A DNA stretch of 64,000 bases from Geopseudomonas sagittaria (GCF_900115715.1 NZ_FOXM01000004.1:1-64000); one strand, 5' to 3'. Shown: positions 38,010 to 51,630, counted from the stretch's first letter. Translations and numbers: made by a program. Notes: generated by a model from the letters alone, not told the origin.

Positions 38010-39026
38010 ATGTCCGCCTTGAACCAGGCGCTGCGCGCCGCCCTCTCCGCCCGCCAGGCCCTGATCGCCGAACTGCACAGCCAGGGCACCGACTGTTACC
38101 GGCTGTTCCACGGCAGCCAGGAAGGCGCGCCGGGCCTGACCGTCGACCGCTACGGCGCGCAACTGCTGGTGCAGAGCTTCCACCATCCGCTCGAGCGCGA
38201 CGCCCTGCTGGAGCTGTTCGCCACCTGCCAGGAGTTCCTCGGCGAGGCCCTGCTGCCGGTCTACAACGACCGCTCGCAGGCCAACTCGCGGATCGACCGC
38301 ACGGATCCGCTGTACCGCGCCGAGCCCGAGGCCCTGGCCGACCTGATCGGCCACGAGTGGGGCCTCAACTACCGGGTGCGCGCCCGCCATGCTGGCCAGG
38401 ATCCGCTGCTGTTCCTCGACCTGCGCAACGCCCGTGGTTGGGTCAAGCGCCACAGTGCCGGCAAGTCGGTGCTCAACCTGTTCGCCTATACCTGCGGCGT
38501 CGGCCTGTGCGCCGCGGCCGGCGCTGCCCGCGCGGTGACCAACCTCGACTTCGCCGAAGGCAATCTGGCGGTTGGCCGCGAGAATGCCGCTCTCAATCCC
38601 GAGCTGCCGGCCATGCGCTTCATCACCTCCGACTACTTCCCGGCCATCCGCCAGCTCGCCGGTCTGCCGGTGGCCCGCCGCCACGGCCAGCGCCTGCCGG
38701 ACTACCCGCGCCTGGCCGCCGAGCAGTTCGACCTGGTGTTCCTCGATCCGCCGGCCTGGGCGCGCAGCGCCTTCGGCACCGTCGACCTGCTGCGCGACTA
38801 CCAGAGCCTGCTCAAGCCGGCCCTGCTGGCCACCGCCGAGGGCGGCACGCTGGTGTGTTGCAACAACCTGGCCAGGGTCGAGCTGGACGAATGGCGCGAC
38901 CAGGTACTGCGCTGCGCCAGCAAGAGCGGCCGGCCGGTGCGCGAAGTCGAAGTGCTGCCCCCGGCCGCCGACTTCCCCTCCACCGATGGCCACCACCCGC
39001 TGAAGACCCTGATCCTGCACCTCTGA
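38010..39026 (+). CDS. class I SAM-dependent rRNA methyltransferase (RlmI-like)
   Basis: A 338-aa protein with an N-terminal small beta-domain (YRLFHGSQEGAPGLTVDRYG, about 30-49) and a Rossmann methyltransferase core. FLDLRNARGWVKRHSAGKSVLNLFAYTCGVGLCAA (about 137-171) holds SAM motif I. NLDFAEGNL and the catalytic-type FLDPPAW motif (about 246-252) follow. The family includes the 23S rRNA m5C1962 methyltransferase RlmI, but no PUA domain or TCS-type cysteine motif is evident, so the target is uncertain. The ATG at 38010 has AGGAGA nine bases upstream. Confidence 0.82.
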   Translation: MSALNQALRAALSARQALIAELHSQGTDCYRLFHGSQEGAPGLTVDRYGAQLLVQSFHHPLERDALLELFATCQEFLGEALLPVYNDRSQANSRIDRTDPLYRAEPEALADLIGHEWGLNYRVRARHAGQDPLLFLDLRNARGWVKRHSAGKSVLNLFAYTCGVGLCAAAGAARAVTNLDFAEGNLAVGRENAALNPELPAMRFITSDYFPAIRQLAGLPVARRHGQRLPDYPRLAAEQFDLVFLDPPAWARSAFGTVDLLRDYQSLLKPALLATAEGGTLVCCNNLARVELDEWRDQVLRCASKSGRPVREVEVLPPAADFPSTDGHHPLKTLILHL

Positions 39027-39157
39027 AGCGCGGGCGGGTGCGCTGGCGCCCCGGCAGATCGGGGCGACAGCGCCAAACTGCCGGGGCTGCACCCTTCACG
39101 GCCCTGCAGGCATGCCATACTCCAAGGCACTCCACGTCTTGATCGAAGCGTCTTGCC

Positions 39158-42100
39158 ATGCCCAAAGGATTGAAGCGCGGCCTTGCCGCTGTGGTGCTAG
39201 TTCCCCTCCTGTATGCCCTGCTCGGCTTTTTCCTGCTGCCTTGGCTGGGGCTCAAGCTGGCCAACCAGAAGCTGACCGAATACGCCACGGTGCCGGCCAG
39301 CCTCGAGCGCATCGAGCTCAATCCGTTCAGCCTCGAACTGACCCTGCACAACCTGCGCATCGGCGAACCCGGCGCCGAGCAGCTGGCCTTTGCCCGCCTG
39401 TACGCCAACCTGCAGGTCGACAGCCTGTGGCAGGGGGCGCTGCACCTGCTGGAACTGCAGCTGGAGCAACCCCATGTCGAGCTGCTGTTCGCCGCGGACC
39501 GGCCGTTCAACCTGCTGCAGCTGTTCAAGCTGCCGGCGCCGCGCGACGAGCCGGCACCGCCAGCCGGCGCCCCCTTGCCGCTGTATGTCGACCGCCTCAC
39601 GCTGAGCGGCGGCAGTCTGCATCTGCTCGACGAGCGCCCGCAGCCGCCGGTCGAACTCCATTACGACGCCCTCGACCTCGAACTGCAGCACTTCGGCACC
39701 CGCGCCCAGGACAACGGCGAGTTCGCCCTCAAGGCCAGCGGTTCGAGCGGGGCACGCCTCGACCTGCAGGGCCGCCTGGGCCTGCAACCGCTGCGCGCCG
39801 AGGGCCAGTTGAACATCAGCGAGATCGGCCTGACGACCTGGTGGCCCTACCTGCGCCGACTTGTGCCGCTGCAGCTGCAACAGGGGGTGGCCAGCCTGGC
39901 CAGCGACTACCGCCTGGAGTTGACCGAGGGCCTGCGCCTGCAGCTGGGCAACAGCCAGCTGCAGCTGGACAGCCTGCAACTGCATGAGGCGGGCGGCAGG
40001 CCGCTGCTCGGCCTGGACCAGCTGCACGTCGCCGCCGAGCGCCTGGAGTTCACCCCTGGTCCGCAGCTGCAACTGGACGGCGGCCGGCTGCAGCTGACCG
40101 CCTTGACGCTGCACGGACTCACGGAGCAACCACAGCTCACCCTGGCCAGCCTGGCGATCGCCGACACCGCGCTGGACCTGGCCGGGCGCCGGGTGGTCAT
40201 CGGCCAACTGCGCAGCCAGGGCCTGGAAACCTGGGCAGCCCGCGAGGCCGACGGCCGCCTCGACTGGCAGGCGCTGCTCGAGCGCCAGCTGGCCGCGCTC
40301 CAGGAACATCGCGCAACCGGCGTCCCGTCCCCGGCGCCCACGACGGAACCGGCAACAGCCGGGCGCAGCGCAGAGGAGGCCGAGCCCCAGGCCGATACAG
40401 CAACCGCCGCCGCTCCCGCGGAGCCATCCGTCCAGGCCGCCGCACCGGCCAGTAGCGGCCCCTGGCAGGTGGCGCTCAATGACGTGCAACTGCGCGGCTG
40501 GCGCGCCCATCTCGAGGATCGCGTCGCGCAGCCGCCGGTGCCGCTGGAGATCGGCCCGCTGGATCTCGACCTGCAGGGCTTCGCCAGCAGCGGCGAACAG
40601 CCCTTCAACCTCCGGCTGGCCAGCGGCATCGGGGCGCAGGGCCACCTCGAGGCCAGCGGCGCGGTGCGCCTCAAGCCGCTGGGCAGCCAGCTCAAGGTGC
40701 TCGCCCGCGACCTCGACCTGCGCCCGGCCCAGGCCTATATCAGCCCGTTCGTCCACCTGGAACTGCGCAGCGGCATGCTCGGCGGCGATCTGGTCGTCGA
40801 CCTGCAGAACATCGCCCCGCTAGCCTTCACGGTCAGCGGCCACGCCGAGGTCAGCCAGCTGCATACCCTCGACACCCTCAAGGGTCGCGACTTCGTGCGC
40901 TGGCAGAAAATCGATCTCGACGATCTCGACTACCGCCATGGCGAGCAGCTGCAGATCGGCAAGGTCCGCCTGCAGCAGCCCTACGCACGCTTCATCATCA
41001 ACGAGGACCTCAGCACCAACGTCAAGGAGCTGCTGGTTGTGCAGCCGCCCAAGGCACCGCCGGCGACGCCGGGCAAGCCACTGCATGTGCGGGTCGGCGG
41101 GGTGGAGATCAGCGACGGCTCGGCCAACTTCGCCGACTTCTCGCTGACCCCCGATTTCGCCACCGCCATCCAGCAGCTCAACGGTCGCATCGGCACGCTC
41201 GACAACCAGTCCGGCAAGCCCGCCACGGTGGATATCCGCGGCAAGGTCGACCGCTACGCGCCGGTGACCATCAAGGGCCACCTGACACCCTTCTCGCCAC
41301 TGGAGCAGCTCGACATCGCCACCCGCTTCCAACGGGTGGAGCTGACCACCCTGACGCCCTACGCCGGCAAGTTCGCCGGTTACAAGATCCGCAAGGGCCG
41401 CCTCAACCTCGACCTGCACTACCGCATCGAGAAGGGCCGGCTGGACGCCGACAACAAGGTGCTGCTCGAAGACCTGCAGCTGGGCGAGCGGGTCGACAGC
41501 CCCAGCGCCACCGACCTGCCGGTTCGCCTGGCGGTGGCGCTGCTCAAGGACAGTCACGGCAACATCGACATCGCCCTGCCGGTACAGGGCGATCTGAACA
41601 ACCCCGAGTTCAGCGTGGTGCCGATCGTCTGGCAGACCCTGCGCAACCTGGTGCTGCGCGCGGTGCAGGCGCCGTTCAAGCTGATCGCCGGACTGGTCGA
41701 CGGCGGCGAGGAGTCCCTCGACAGCGTGATCTTCGCCGCCGGCTCCAGCGCACTGGACGAGCCGGCCCGCGACAACCTCGGCAAGCTGGCCAAGGCCCTG
41801 CAGCAGCGCCCCGCCCTGCGCCTGGAAGTGGAGGGGATGAGCCAGCAGGCCACCGACGGCCCGCTGCTGGCCAGGCAGCGCCTGGATCGCGAGTACCGCG
41901 AGGTCTGGTACCGCATGCTGCAGCGGCGCGGCGACAAGGTGCCGGCCGACGCCAGCCAGCTCGAGGTTCCGGACGACATGCAGGCGATCCTGCTCGAAGG
42001 CATCTACCGCGCCCGCCTCAAGCAGCAGCCGCCCGCCGAATGGCGCGAGCTGAAGAAGCCCGAACGGGCCGCACAGCTGGAGCAGGCGGTGCTCGAGTCC

Positions 42101-42283
42101 TGGGCACAGAGCCAGGCGCTGCTGCGCCAACTGGCCCAGGATCGCGCGCGGGCGATCAAGGCCTGGCTGGTCGAGCAGGGTCAACTGGCCGACGAGCGCA
42201 TCTATCTGCTGGAAGTCGGCAGCGCCGCGGCCGGCGCCGGAGAGCAGCGGATCGCCGTGCCCCTGCACCTGGACAGCGAGTAA
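39158..42283 (+). CDS. large AsmA-like envelope protein, DUF748
   Basis: A 1041-aa protein with one N-terminal membrane helix (about 10-28) and a huge periplasmic part rich in beta-strands. The first third contains AsmA-like repeats. An Ala/Pro/Glu-rich linker (about 375-430) joins the next block, and DUF748 repeats continue to about 850. The end resembles an OmpA-like region (FAAGSSALDEPARDNLGKLAKAL at about 863-885) followed by a charged helical tail. AsmA-like proteins are thought to help lipid transport between membranes; that role here is inference. It stands alone on the plus strand. Confidence 0.82.
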   Translation: MPKGLKRGLAAVVLVPLLYALLGFFLLPWLGLKLANQKLTEYATVPASLERIELNPFSLELTLHNLRIGEPGAEQLAFARLYANLQVDSLWQGALHLLELQLEQPHVELLFAADRPFNLLQLFKLPAPRDEPAPPAGAPLPLYVDRLTLSGGSLHLLDERPQPPVELHYDALDLELQHFGTRAQDNGEFALKASGSSGARLDLQGRLGLQPLRAEGQLNISEIGLTTWWPYLRRLVPLQLQQGVASLASDYRLELTEGLRLQLGNSQLQLDSLQLHEAGGRPLLGLDQLHVAAERLEFTPGPQLQLDGGRLQLTALTLHGLTEQPQLTLASLAIADTALDLAGRRVVIGQLRSQGLETWAAREADGRLDWQALLERQLAALQEHRATGVPSPAPTTEPATAGRSAEEAEPQADTATAAAPAEPSVQAAAPASSGPWQVALNDVQLRGWRAHLEDRVAQPPVPLEIGPLDLDLQGFASSGEQPFNLRLASGIGAQGHLEASGAVRLKPLGSQLKVLARDLDLRPAQAYISPFVHLELRSGMLGGDLVVDLQNIAPLAFTVSGHAEVSQLHTLDTLKGRDFVRWQKIDLDDLDYRHGEQLQIGKVRLQQPYARFIINEDLSTNVKELLVVQPPKAPPATPGKPLHVRVGGVEISDGSANFADFSLTPDFATAIQQLNGRIGTLDNQSGKPATVDIRGKVDRYAPVTIKGHLTPFSPLEQLDIATRFQRVELTTLTPYAGKFAGYKIRKGRLNLDLHYRIEKGRLDADNKVLLEDLQLGERVDSPSATDLPVRLAVALLKDSHGNIDIALPVQGDLNNPEFSVVPIVWQTLRNLVLRAVQAPFKLIAGLVDGGEESLDSVIFAAGSSALDEPARDNLGKLAKALQQRPALRLEVEGMSQQATDGPLLARQRLDREYREVWYRMLQRRGDKVPADASQLEVPDDMQAILLEGIYRARLKQQPPAEWRELKKPERAAQLEQAVLESWAQSQALLRQLAQDRARAIKAWLVEQGQLADERIYLLEVGSAAAGAGEQRIAVPLHLDSE

Positions 42284-42363
42284 ACTGACCACCACGAGGG
42301 TCCAATCAATACCTCTGCCGGCGCCCCCCGCACCGGCCTCTTCCCCGTCGCGAGGGTTCAGTC

Positions 42364-42660
42364 GTGAAAGCTTTCCTCTGCCTGCTGCTGGTGGCCCTGA
42401 GTGCCCCGCTCAGCGCCTCCACCCTGCGCTGCGACCGCGACCTGGTCAGCACCGGCGACCACGCCAGCGAGGTGCTGGACAAGTGCGGCGAGCCGAACAG
42501 CCGCGACACCATCGGCTATCGGCGGCGCGGCGACGACTGGGGCAACTACGAGGAAGTGCGCATCGAGGAATGGGTCTACGGCCCGCGCAGCGGCATGTAC
42601 TACTTCCTGCGCTTCGAAGGCAACCGCCTGACCACGATCGACAGTCAGCGCCGGCGGTAG
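42364..42660 (+). CDS. exported DUF2845 protein
   Basis: A 98-aa protein with a signal peptide (MKAFLCLLLVALSAPLSAS, cleavage near residue 18) and the DUF2845 pattern LRCDRDLVSTGDHASEVLDKCGEP, with Cys23 and Cys41 possibly forming a disulfide, then VEEWVYGPRSG-like strands. Function unknown; BamE/SmpA-like folds have similar CGEP turns. The start is GTG at 42364 with GCGAGGG upstream. It is convergent with pnp and shares a bidirectional stem-loop with it. Confidence 0.82.
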   Translation: MKAFLCLLLVALSAPLSASTLRCDRDLVSTGDHASEVLDKCGEPNSRDTIGYRRRGDDWGNYEEVRIEEWVYGPRSGMYYFLRFEGNRLTTIDSQRRR

Positions 42661-42688
42661 CGCAGCCGCCGAGCCAAATCGCGAACAA

Positions 42689-42715
42689 CAAAAAAGGCCC
42701 CGAAGGGCCTTTCCT
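42689..42715 (-). terminator. terminator of pnp, bidirectional stem
   Basis: Stem aaaggccc (42693-42700) / gggccttt (42705-42712). On the minus strand the loop is TTCG closed by C-G, an extra-stable tetraloop, and a run of about seven T follows. On the plus strand the tail is weaker (tttcctg). Confidence 0.88.
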
Positions 42716-42733
42716 GTCACGCGATCAAATCGA

Positions 42734-44839
<2,106 letters not shown>

Positions 44840-44923
44840 GGTGTTTTCCTTCTCTGTGTTGCCTTTGGGGAAATCGGTGGAGTGGCGGGAGTCGGACCCG
44901 GATCACCCCTTCGGAAAGTCAAA

Positions 44924-44998
44924 AGCTGGAAGCCCGAAGCTGCAAGTGGGCATCGCCCTTACTTTCAACTTCGAACTCCCAGCTCCCAGCTTCCAGCT
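44924..44998. repeat. 75-nt imperfect hairpin between rpsO and pnp
   Basis: Outer arms agctggaagc (44924-44933) and gcttccagct (44989-44998) are perfect complements. Inner arms gaag/cttc and aagt/actt, and a tip gggc-atc-gccc (44948-44958), share the same axis with small bulges. The arms contain repeated agctggaagc-like words, suggesting a dispersed element. As RNA it would form a long stem in the rpsO-pnp transcript. Confidence 0.55.
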
Positions 44999-45008
44999 CA
45001 GCTACGTC

Positions 45009-45278
45009 TTAGCGACGCAGGCCCAGACGCGCGATCAGCGCGCTGTAACGAGTTGCATCCTTGCCCTTCAGGTAATCCAGCAGCTTGCGGCGCTGGTTGA
45101 CCATGCGGATCAGACCACGACGGCTGTGGTGGTCCTTGGCGTTGGCCTTGAAGTGACCCTGCAGCTTGTTGATGTTGGCGGTCAGCAGGGCAACCTGCAC
45201 TTCCGGAGAACCGGTATCGCCTTCAGCTTGCTGGTACTCGCTAACGATCTGGGCTTTATCTTGAACGCTCAGTGCCAT
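45009..45278 (-). CDS. rpsO: ribosomal protein S15
   Basis: S15 (89 aa) binds the 16S central domain early in 30S assembly. The sequence is the standard four-helix S15 with [21 protein letters not shown] (about 22-42) and [21 protein letters not shown]. The ATG at 45278 has AGAGGAA nine bases upstream. S15 represses its own mRNA in many bacteria; a stable hairpin lies 28 bp upstream in its leader. It lies between truB and pnp. Confidence 0.98.
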   Translation of the reverse strand: MALSVQDKAQIVSEYQQAEGDTGSPEVQVALLTANINKLQGHFKANAKDHHSRRGLIRMVNQRRKLLDYLKGKDATRYSALIARLGLRR

Positions 45279-45305
45279 GGTGGGCTTTCCTCTGAGGTAA
45301 CAGGC

Positions 45306-45320
45306 CGGGGAATATCCCCG
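45306..45320 (-). promoter_or_regulatory. hairpin in the rpsO leader
   Basis: Perfect stem cgggga / tccccg with a 3-nt loop, 28 bp before the rpsO start and not followed by a T-run on the minus strand. It could take part in S15 feedback control; this is inference. Confidence 0.35.
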
Positions 45321-45373
45321 TTTTCATGATGGAGGTATGACCGTGCCTGCTGACAGCCACCCTCGTTCGGTCC

Positions 45374-46288
45374 TCAGGACCGAATCAGTCGACGCGGCGC
45401 AATGCGCCCGTCGTCGGTCACTTCACCGATACCGATGAAGCGCCCTTCGTGATCCTGCACCCGCAGCATGCCGAATTTCGGCGCTTCGGGGGCTCGCACC
45501 GGCTGCCCGTGCAGCCAGTAGTACGCGCTGTGCTCCGACAGCTGCAGCAGCGGCCAGTGCTCCAGGCCGCTGTCCACCGGCAGCAGGAAGCGGTCGAGGG
45601 CCTCGGCCCCGCCTTCTTCGTGCGCCTGCAGCAGCGTGTCCAGGCTGACCGCCTGGGCCAGGCTGAACGGCCCGGCCTGGGTACGGCGCAGTTCGGCGAC
45701 ATGCGCCCCGCAGCCCAGCGCCTGGCCGAGATCCTCGACCAGGGTCCGAATGTAGGTGCCCTTGCTGCAGGTTACCGACAGGTCGGCAAACGGCGGCTCG
45801 AAACGGGTCAGCTCAAGACGTTCAATAGTAACAGAACGCGCCTCGCGCTCCACCACCTCGCCGGCACGCGCCAGCTTGTACAGCGGCTGGCCGTCGCGCT
45901 TGAGCGCCGAGTACATCGGCGGCACCTGCTGGATCGGACCACGGAAACGCGGCAGCAGGGCTTCCAGCTGCTCCCGACCGACGGTCACCTCGCGACGCTC
46001 GAGTACCTCGCCCTCGGCGTCGCCGGTGGTGGTGGTGACGCCCAGATGCATGACCGTGGCGTAGCCCTTCTCGGCATCCAGCAGGTACTGGGAGAACTTG
46101 GTCGCCTCGCCGAAGCACAGCGGCAGTACGCCGGTCGCCAGCGGGTCGAGACTACCGGTATGCCCGGCCTTCTCGGCATTGAGCAGCCAGCGCACCTTCT
46201 GCAGTGCGGCGTTGGAACTGAAGCCGTGCGGCTTGTCGAGGATCAGGATGCCGCTGACCGCGCGGCGGATTCGTTTCACCTGGGCCAC
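45374..46288 (-). CDS. truB: tRNA pseudouridine-55 synthase TruB, GTG start
   Basis: TruB (304 aa) makes pseudouridine 55 in the T-loop of tRNAs. The catalytic Asp48 lies in [15 protein letters not shown], preceded by [13 protein letters not shown] at 13-25. [13 protein letters not shown] (about 190) and a C-terminal PUA-like end with [16 protein letters not shown] fit the family. The start is GTG, only 3 bp after the rbfA stop, so it is tightly coupled to rbfA. Confidence 0.96.
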   Translation of the reverse strand: MAQVKRIRRAVSGILILDKPHGFSSNAALQKVRWLLNAEKAGHTGSLDPLATGVLPLCFGEATKFSQYLLDAEKGYATVMHLGVTTTTGDAEGEVLERREVTVGREQLEALLPRFRGPIQQVPPMYSALKRDGQPLYKLARAGEVVEREARSVTIERLELTRFEPPFADLSVTCSKGTYIRTLVEDLGQALGCGAHVAELRRTQAGPFSLAQAVSLDTLLQAHEEGGAEALDRFLLPVDSGLEHWPLLQLSEHSAYYWLHGQPVRAPEAPKFGMLRVQDHEGRFIGIGEVTDDGRIAPRRLIRS

Positions 46289-46291
46289 GCC

Positions 46292-46690
46292 TTACTCCTT
46301 GCCTGCGTCCGGATCGTCGTGCTGGTGACGATCCTCGGCCACCGCACGCTCGATCAGCGCCGACAGATGGGCGCCGCGGCGCACGCTCTCGTCGTAGAGG
46401 AAATGCAGTTGCGGCACGGTACGCAGCTTGAGCGACTTGCCGAGCAGCATGCGCAGGTAGCCGGCGGCATCCTTGAGAATGCTCTGGTTGAGGGCGATCT
46501 TCTGCTCGTCGTCGTCCTGGCCCATGATGGTGAAGAACACCTTGGCATGGGACAGATCGCGGCTGACTTCGGTGCCGGTCAGGGTCACCAGACCCAGGCG
46601 CGGATCCTTGATCTCGCGCTGGATCAGCTGAGCCAGTTCGCGCTGCATCTGGTCACCGATACGCTGGGTACGGCTGTATTCTTTGGCCAT
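46292..46690 (-). CDS. rbfA: ribosome-binding factor A
   Basis: RbfA (132 aa) is a KH-fold factor that helps mature the 5' end of 16S rRNA in the 30S subunit. Family landmarks: [25 protein letters not shown] at about 9-33 and the AxG-like [25 protein letters not shown] block. The ATG at 46690 starts the conserved [11 protein letters not shown]; a frame 29 codons longer runs into the infB-rbfA stem-loop and is rejected. Part of the nusA-infB-rbfA-truB-rpsO-pnp order. Confidence 0.96.
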   Translation of the reverse strand: MAKEYSRTQRIGDQMQRELAQLIQREIKDPRLGLVTLTGTEVSRDLSHAKVFFTIMGQDDDEQKIALNQSILKDAAGYLRMLLGKSLKLRTVPQLHFLYDESVRRGAHLSALIERAVAEDRHQHDDPDAGKE

Positions 46691-46723
46691 GACAGTTATC
46701 CGTGGAAAAAAAGCCTGAAGCTG

Positions 46724-46765
46724 AAAAACGCAAGCCGGAAGCCTCCTGATGGAGCCTCCGGCTTG
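46724..46765 (-). terminator. stem-loop between infB and rbfA
   Basis: An imperfect stem of about 16 bp (caagccgga... / ...tccggcttg, 46731-46765) with a TGAT-type loop is followed on the minus strand by GCGTTTTTC. It may end part of the transcription after infB or be an RNA-processing site; its words resemble the rpsO-pnp hairpin. Confidence 0.6.
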
Positions 46766-46787
46766 TGTTTGCAGCACTCGCTGATGC

Positions 46788-49310
46788 TTAGAGGCTGCGA
46801 GCCACCTGGACCTTCTCGAACACTTCGATCTTGTCGCCGACGCGCACGTCGTTGTAGCTCTTCACCGCAATACCGCATTCCATGCCGGCACGTACTTCGG
46901 CGACGTCGTCCTTGAAGCGGCGCAGGGATTCCAGCTCGCCCTCGAAGACCACCACGTCGTCGCGCAGCACGCGGATCGGACGGTTGCGGTGGACGTTGCC
47001 TTCCACCACCATGCAGCCGGCAACAGCGCCGAACTTCGGCGAGCGGAACACGTCACGCACTTCGGCGATGCCGAGGATGTTCTCGCGCACGTCGCTGCCG
47101 AGCATACCGGTGAGCGCCTTCTTGACGTCCTCGATGATGTCGTAGATGACGTTGTAGTAGCGCAGGTCCAGACCTTCCTGCTCGACGATCTTGCGCGCAC
47201 CGGCGTCGGCACGCACGTTGAAGCCGAAGATCACCGCATTGGAGGCCAGCGCCAGGTTGGCGTCGCTTTCGGTGATGCCACCGACACCGCCGCCGACCAC
47301 ACGCACCTGCACTTCCTCGTTGCCCAGACCGGCCAGCGAGCCCTGCAGCGCCTCCAGCGAGCCGCGCACGTCGGACTTGAGGACGATGTTGAGGGTCTTC
47401 TTCTCTTCCTGACCCATGGTCTCGAAGATGTTTTCCAGCTTGCCGGCGTGGGCACGGGCCAGCTTGACCTCACGGAACTTGCCTTGACGGAACAGGGCGA
47501 CTTCGCGCGCCTTCTTCTCGTCGGAGAGCACGGTCAGATCGTCACCCGCATCCGGAGTGCCGTCCAGGCCGAGGATCTCGACCGGAATCGACGGGCCGGC
47601 TTCCTTGATCGGCTGGCCGTTCTCGTCAAGCATGGCGCGCACGCGGCCATAGTTGACGCCGGCGAGGACGATGTCGCCCTGGCGCAGGGTACCGTTCTGT
47701 ACCAGCACGGTAGCCACCGGACCGCGACCCTTGTCGAGGCGCGATTCGATCACCACACCACGACCCGGAGCACTCGGCGTGGCGGTCAGCTCGAGAACCT
47801 CGGCCTGCAGCAGCACGGCCTCCAGCAGTTCGTCGATGCCGGTGCCGACCTTGGCCGAAACCGGGATGAACTGGGTGGTACCGCCCCACTCTTCCGGGAT
47901 CACTTCACGCGCGGCCAGATCATGCTTGATCCGGTCGAGATCGGCGCCCGGCTTGTCGATCTTGTTGACCGCCACGACGATCGGCACACCCGCCGCCTTG
48001 GCGTGCTGGATGGCTTCCTCGGTCTGCGGCATCACGCCGTCGTCGGCCGCCACCACCAGGATGACGATGTCGGTCGCCTTGGCACCACGGGCACGCATCG
48101 CGGTGAACGCGGCGTGACCGGGAGTGTCGAGGAAGGTGACCATGCCGCGGTCGGTTTCCACGTGGTAGGCACCGATGTGCTGGGTGATGCCACCCGCTTC
48201 ACCGGTCGCCACCTTGGTGCGACGAATGTAGTCGAGCAGCGAGGTCTTGCCATGGTCGACGTGACCCATGACGGTGACCACCGGCGCGCGCGACTCGGCC
48301 TCGCCCTCGAACTTGAGGGATTCGGCCAGTTGCTCTTCCAGGGCGTTCTCGCTGACCAGCGTGACCTTGTGGCCCAGCTCTTCGGCCACCAGCTGCGCGG
48401 TTTCCTGGTCGAGCACCTGGTTGATGGTCACCGGGGTGCCCATCTTGAACATGAACTTGACCACCTCGGCGCCTTTCACCGACATCTGCGCGGCCAGTTC
48501 GGCCACGGTGATGGTCTCGCCGATGTTCACTTCGCGAATGATCGGGCCGCTCGGGCTCTGGAAGCCGTGCTGGTTGCGCTTCTTCAGCTTGCTCTTGCCG
48601 CCACGGCCGCCACGCCGGAAGCGATCGCTCTCTTCCTCGGTGCTGCGCGGAGCAACACGCGGCGTCGGCGCCTTTTCCTTCAGCGACGGACGCGGCTGGG
48701 CCTGCTTGCGCTCGCGGCGCTCGTCATCCTCGTTGCGCTTGGGCGCCGCGCGACGGGCTTCGTCACGGGCACGCTCGGCGGCACCCGGCTGGGCCGCTTC
48801 CACCGCGACCGGAGCGGCCACGGCAGCGGCCACCTGGGCGGCACTGGCCTGGCGGCCGGCAGCCACGGCACGAATCCGCGCGTCTTCGGCATCGGCGCTA
48901 CGGCGCGGCGCTGCCACCTCGGGGCGGACCTCGGGCTTGGCTTCGGGCGCCGGACGCGCCGCCGCTTCGGCCGCGCGCTTCTCGTCCTGCTCGCGCTTCT
49001 GCTCGGCGGCGACTTCGGCCGGCTCCTGCTTGACGAAGGTCTTCTTCTTGCGCACTTCGACGCTGATGGTCTTGCTGCCAGCCACCCGCAGGGTGCTGGT
49101 GGTCTTGCGCTTCAGGGTGATCTTGCTGGGTTCTTCCAGCTTCTCACCGTGGCTGCTCTTCAAATGCGCCAATAGTTTCTGCTTCTCTTCATCGGTCACT
49201 ACTTGCTCGGCGCGGTTGTGCGGCAGACCTGCCTCACGCATTTGCTGCAGCAGGCGCTCTACCGGTGTATCGACCACCAGGGCCAGTTCTTTCACCGTGA
49301 CTTGCGTCAT
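46788..49310 (-). CDS. infB: translation initiation factor IF-2
   Basis: IF-2 (840 aa) delivers initiator fMet-tRNA to the 30S subunit. The N-terminus holds an IF2_N motif ([21 protein letters not shown]), and a long Ala/Glu/Arg-rich segment (about 90-240) follows. A second IF2_N copy ([21 protein letters not shown]) precedes the GTPase domain, with GHVDHGKTS starting at about 349, DTPGHAAF and NKIDKPGAD. Beta-barrel and C-terminal fMet-tRNA-binding domains complete it. nusA lies 27 bp upstream. Its ligand, the initiator tRNA, is encoded at the head of the same transcription unit. Confidence 0.98.
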   Translation of the reverse strand: MTQVTVKELALVVDTPVERLLQQMREAGLPHNRAEQVVTDEEKQKLLAHLKSSHGEKLEEPSKITLKRKTTSTLRVAGSKTISVEVRKKKTFVKQEPAEVAAEQKREQDEKRAAEAAARPAPEAKPEVRPEVAAPRRSADAEDARIRAVAAGRQASAAQVAAAVAAPVAVEAAQPGAAERARDEARRAAPKRNEDDERRERKQAQPRPSLKEKAPTPRVAPRSTEEESDRFRRGGRGGKSKLKKRNQHGFQSPSGPIIREVNIGETITVAELAAQMSVKGAEVVKFMFKMGTPVTINQVLDQETAQLVAEELGHKVTLVSENALEEQLAESLKFEGEAESRAPVVTVMGHVDHGKTSLLDYIRRTKVATGEAGGITQHIGAYHVETDRGMVTFLDTPGHAAFTAMRARGAKATDIVILVVAADDGVMPQTEEAIQHAKAAGVPIVVAVNKIDKPGADLDRIKHDLAAREVIPEEWGGTTQFIPVSAKVGTGIDELLEAVLLQAEVLELTATPSAPGRGVVIESRLDKGRGPVATVLVQNGTLRQGDIVLAGVNYGRVRAMLDENGQPIKEAGPSIPVEILGLDGTPDAGDDLTVLSDEKKAREVALFRQGKFREVKLARAHAGKLENIFETMGQEEKKTLNIVLKSDVRGSLEALQGSLAGLGNEEVQVRVVGGGVGGITESDANLALASNAVIFGFNVRADAGARKIVEQEGLDLRYYNVIYDIIEDVKKALTGMLGSDVRENILGIAEVRDVFRSPKFGAVAGCMVVEGNVHRNRPIRVLRDDVVVFEGELESLRRFKDDVAEVRAGMECGIAVKSYNDVRVGDKIEVFEKVQVARSL

Positions 49311-49337
49311 GCACTTCTCTCCTCAGGCCGCGACCAC

Positions 49338-50819
<1,482 letters not shown>

Positions 50820-50867
50820 CGTACGCCTCGCCTTTCGCAATCCATTGGGACCCGCTGGATCCGCGCC

Positions 50868-51326
50868 TCAGTCAAAACGGGGAATGATGTTGGCCTTGTC
50901 GATCGAATCGATCGGCAGCAGGTATTCATGCTCGTCCACCTGAACGACCACATCCTGCTCTTCCACGCCACGCAGCAAGCCCTGGAAATTGCGTCGTCCC
51001 TCGTAGGGAGAGCGCAGCCGGATCTTCACCTGTTCACCGACGTGGGCAGCGAACTGCTCGAGAGTGAACAGCGGGCGATCCATCCCCGGAGAAGAAACCT
51101 CCAGGGTGTATTCGCCGCTGATCGGATCCTCGACATCCAGCACGCCACTGATCTGCCGACTGACCTTTTCGCAGTCGTCGATCAGGACACCGTCGGGATT
51201 ATCGATATAGACCCGCAGCAGGGAATGCCGGCCTTGAGAAATGAATTCGACGCCCCAGCACTGGTACCCGAGAGCCTCGACCACCGGGGCCAGCAAGGCC
51301 TGCAACTGTTCTAGCTTGCTCGACAC
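50868..51326 (-). CDS. rimP: ribosome maturation factor RimP, GTG start
   Basis: RimP (152 aa) assists 30S maturation. The N-terminal alpha/beta domain ([18 protein letters not shown]...[11 protein letters not shown], about 10-45), the [17 protein letters not shown] motif (about 70-86) and the C-terminal SH3-like domain with IPRFD at the end are typical. The start is GTG at 51326. It opens the protein-coding part of the rimP-nusA-infB unit, 103 bp after a terminator-like stem behind the initiator tRNA. Confidence 0.96.
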   Translation of the reverse strand: MSSKLEQLQALLAPVVEALGYQCWGVEFISQGRHSLLRVYIDNPDGVLIDDCEKVSRQISGVLDVEDPISGEYTLEVSSPGMDRPLFTLEQFAAHVGEQVKIRLRSPYEGRRNFQGLLRGVEEQDVVVQVDEHEYLLPIDSIDKANIIPRFD

Positions 51327-51428
51327 CTGGTCGCCTCCGCATGCTGTACAAACAAAAAATGGGCGAAACGCCCATCCCGTAGGTAACCACTCTTAGCCAT
51401 AAAGAATGGTACAAATCTTCCAACTAGC

Positions 51429-51454
51429 AAAAAGCCCCTAAAAAGGGGCTTTTT
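51429..51454 (-). terminator. stem-loop between tRNA-fMet and rimP
   Basis: Perfect 10-bp stem (aaaaagcccc / ggggcttttt) with a 6-nt loop; A/T tails on both sides make it bidirectional. It follows the tRNA 3' end by 7 bp, so it can terminate the tRNA transcript, with read-through supplying rimP-nusA-infB. Confidence 0.8.
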
Positions 51455-51461
51455 GTAAAAC

Positions 51462-51538
<77 letters not shown>

Positions 51539-51551
51539 TCTGAGTTGAAAA

Positions 51552-51580
51552 ACTATACAGACTTGTCACCGAACGGTCAA
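51552..51580 (-). promoter_or_regulatory. promoter of tRNA-fMet / rimP-nusA-infB
   Basis: Minus strand TTGACC (51575-51580), 17-bp spacer, TATAGT (51552-51557): near-consensus sigma-70. The tRNA 5' end is 14 bp downstream. Confidence 0.85.
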
Positions 51581-51601
51581 CCATAACCTTCCAGAAACAA
51601 C

Positions 51602-51624
51602 AAGGCCCGCATTGCGCGGGCCTT
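51602..51624 (-). terminator. terminator after tRNA-Leu
   Basis: Stem aaggcccgc (51602-51610) / gcgggcctt (51616-51624); the minus-strand tail is T-rich (TTGTTGTTTC). It ends the secG-tRNA-Leu transcript before the tRNA-fMet promoter. Confidence 0.8.
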
Positions 51625-51630
51625 CTTGTA

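Noticed and set aside
45306-45320. The cggggaatatccccg stem as an intrinsic terminator of truB
   Set aside because: The T tract lies on the plus-strand side, the wrong direction for minus-strand genes; kept only as a leader hairpin.
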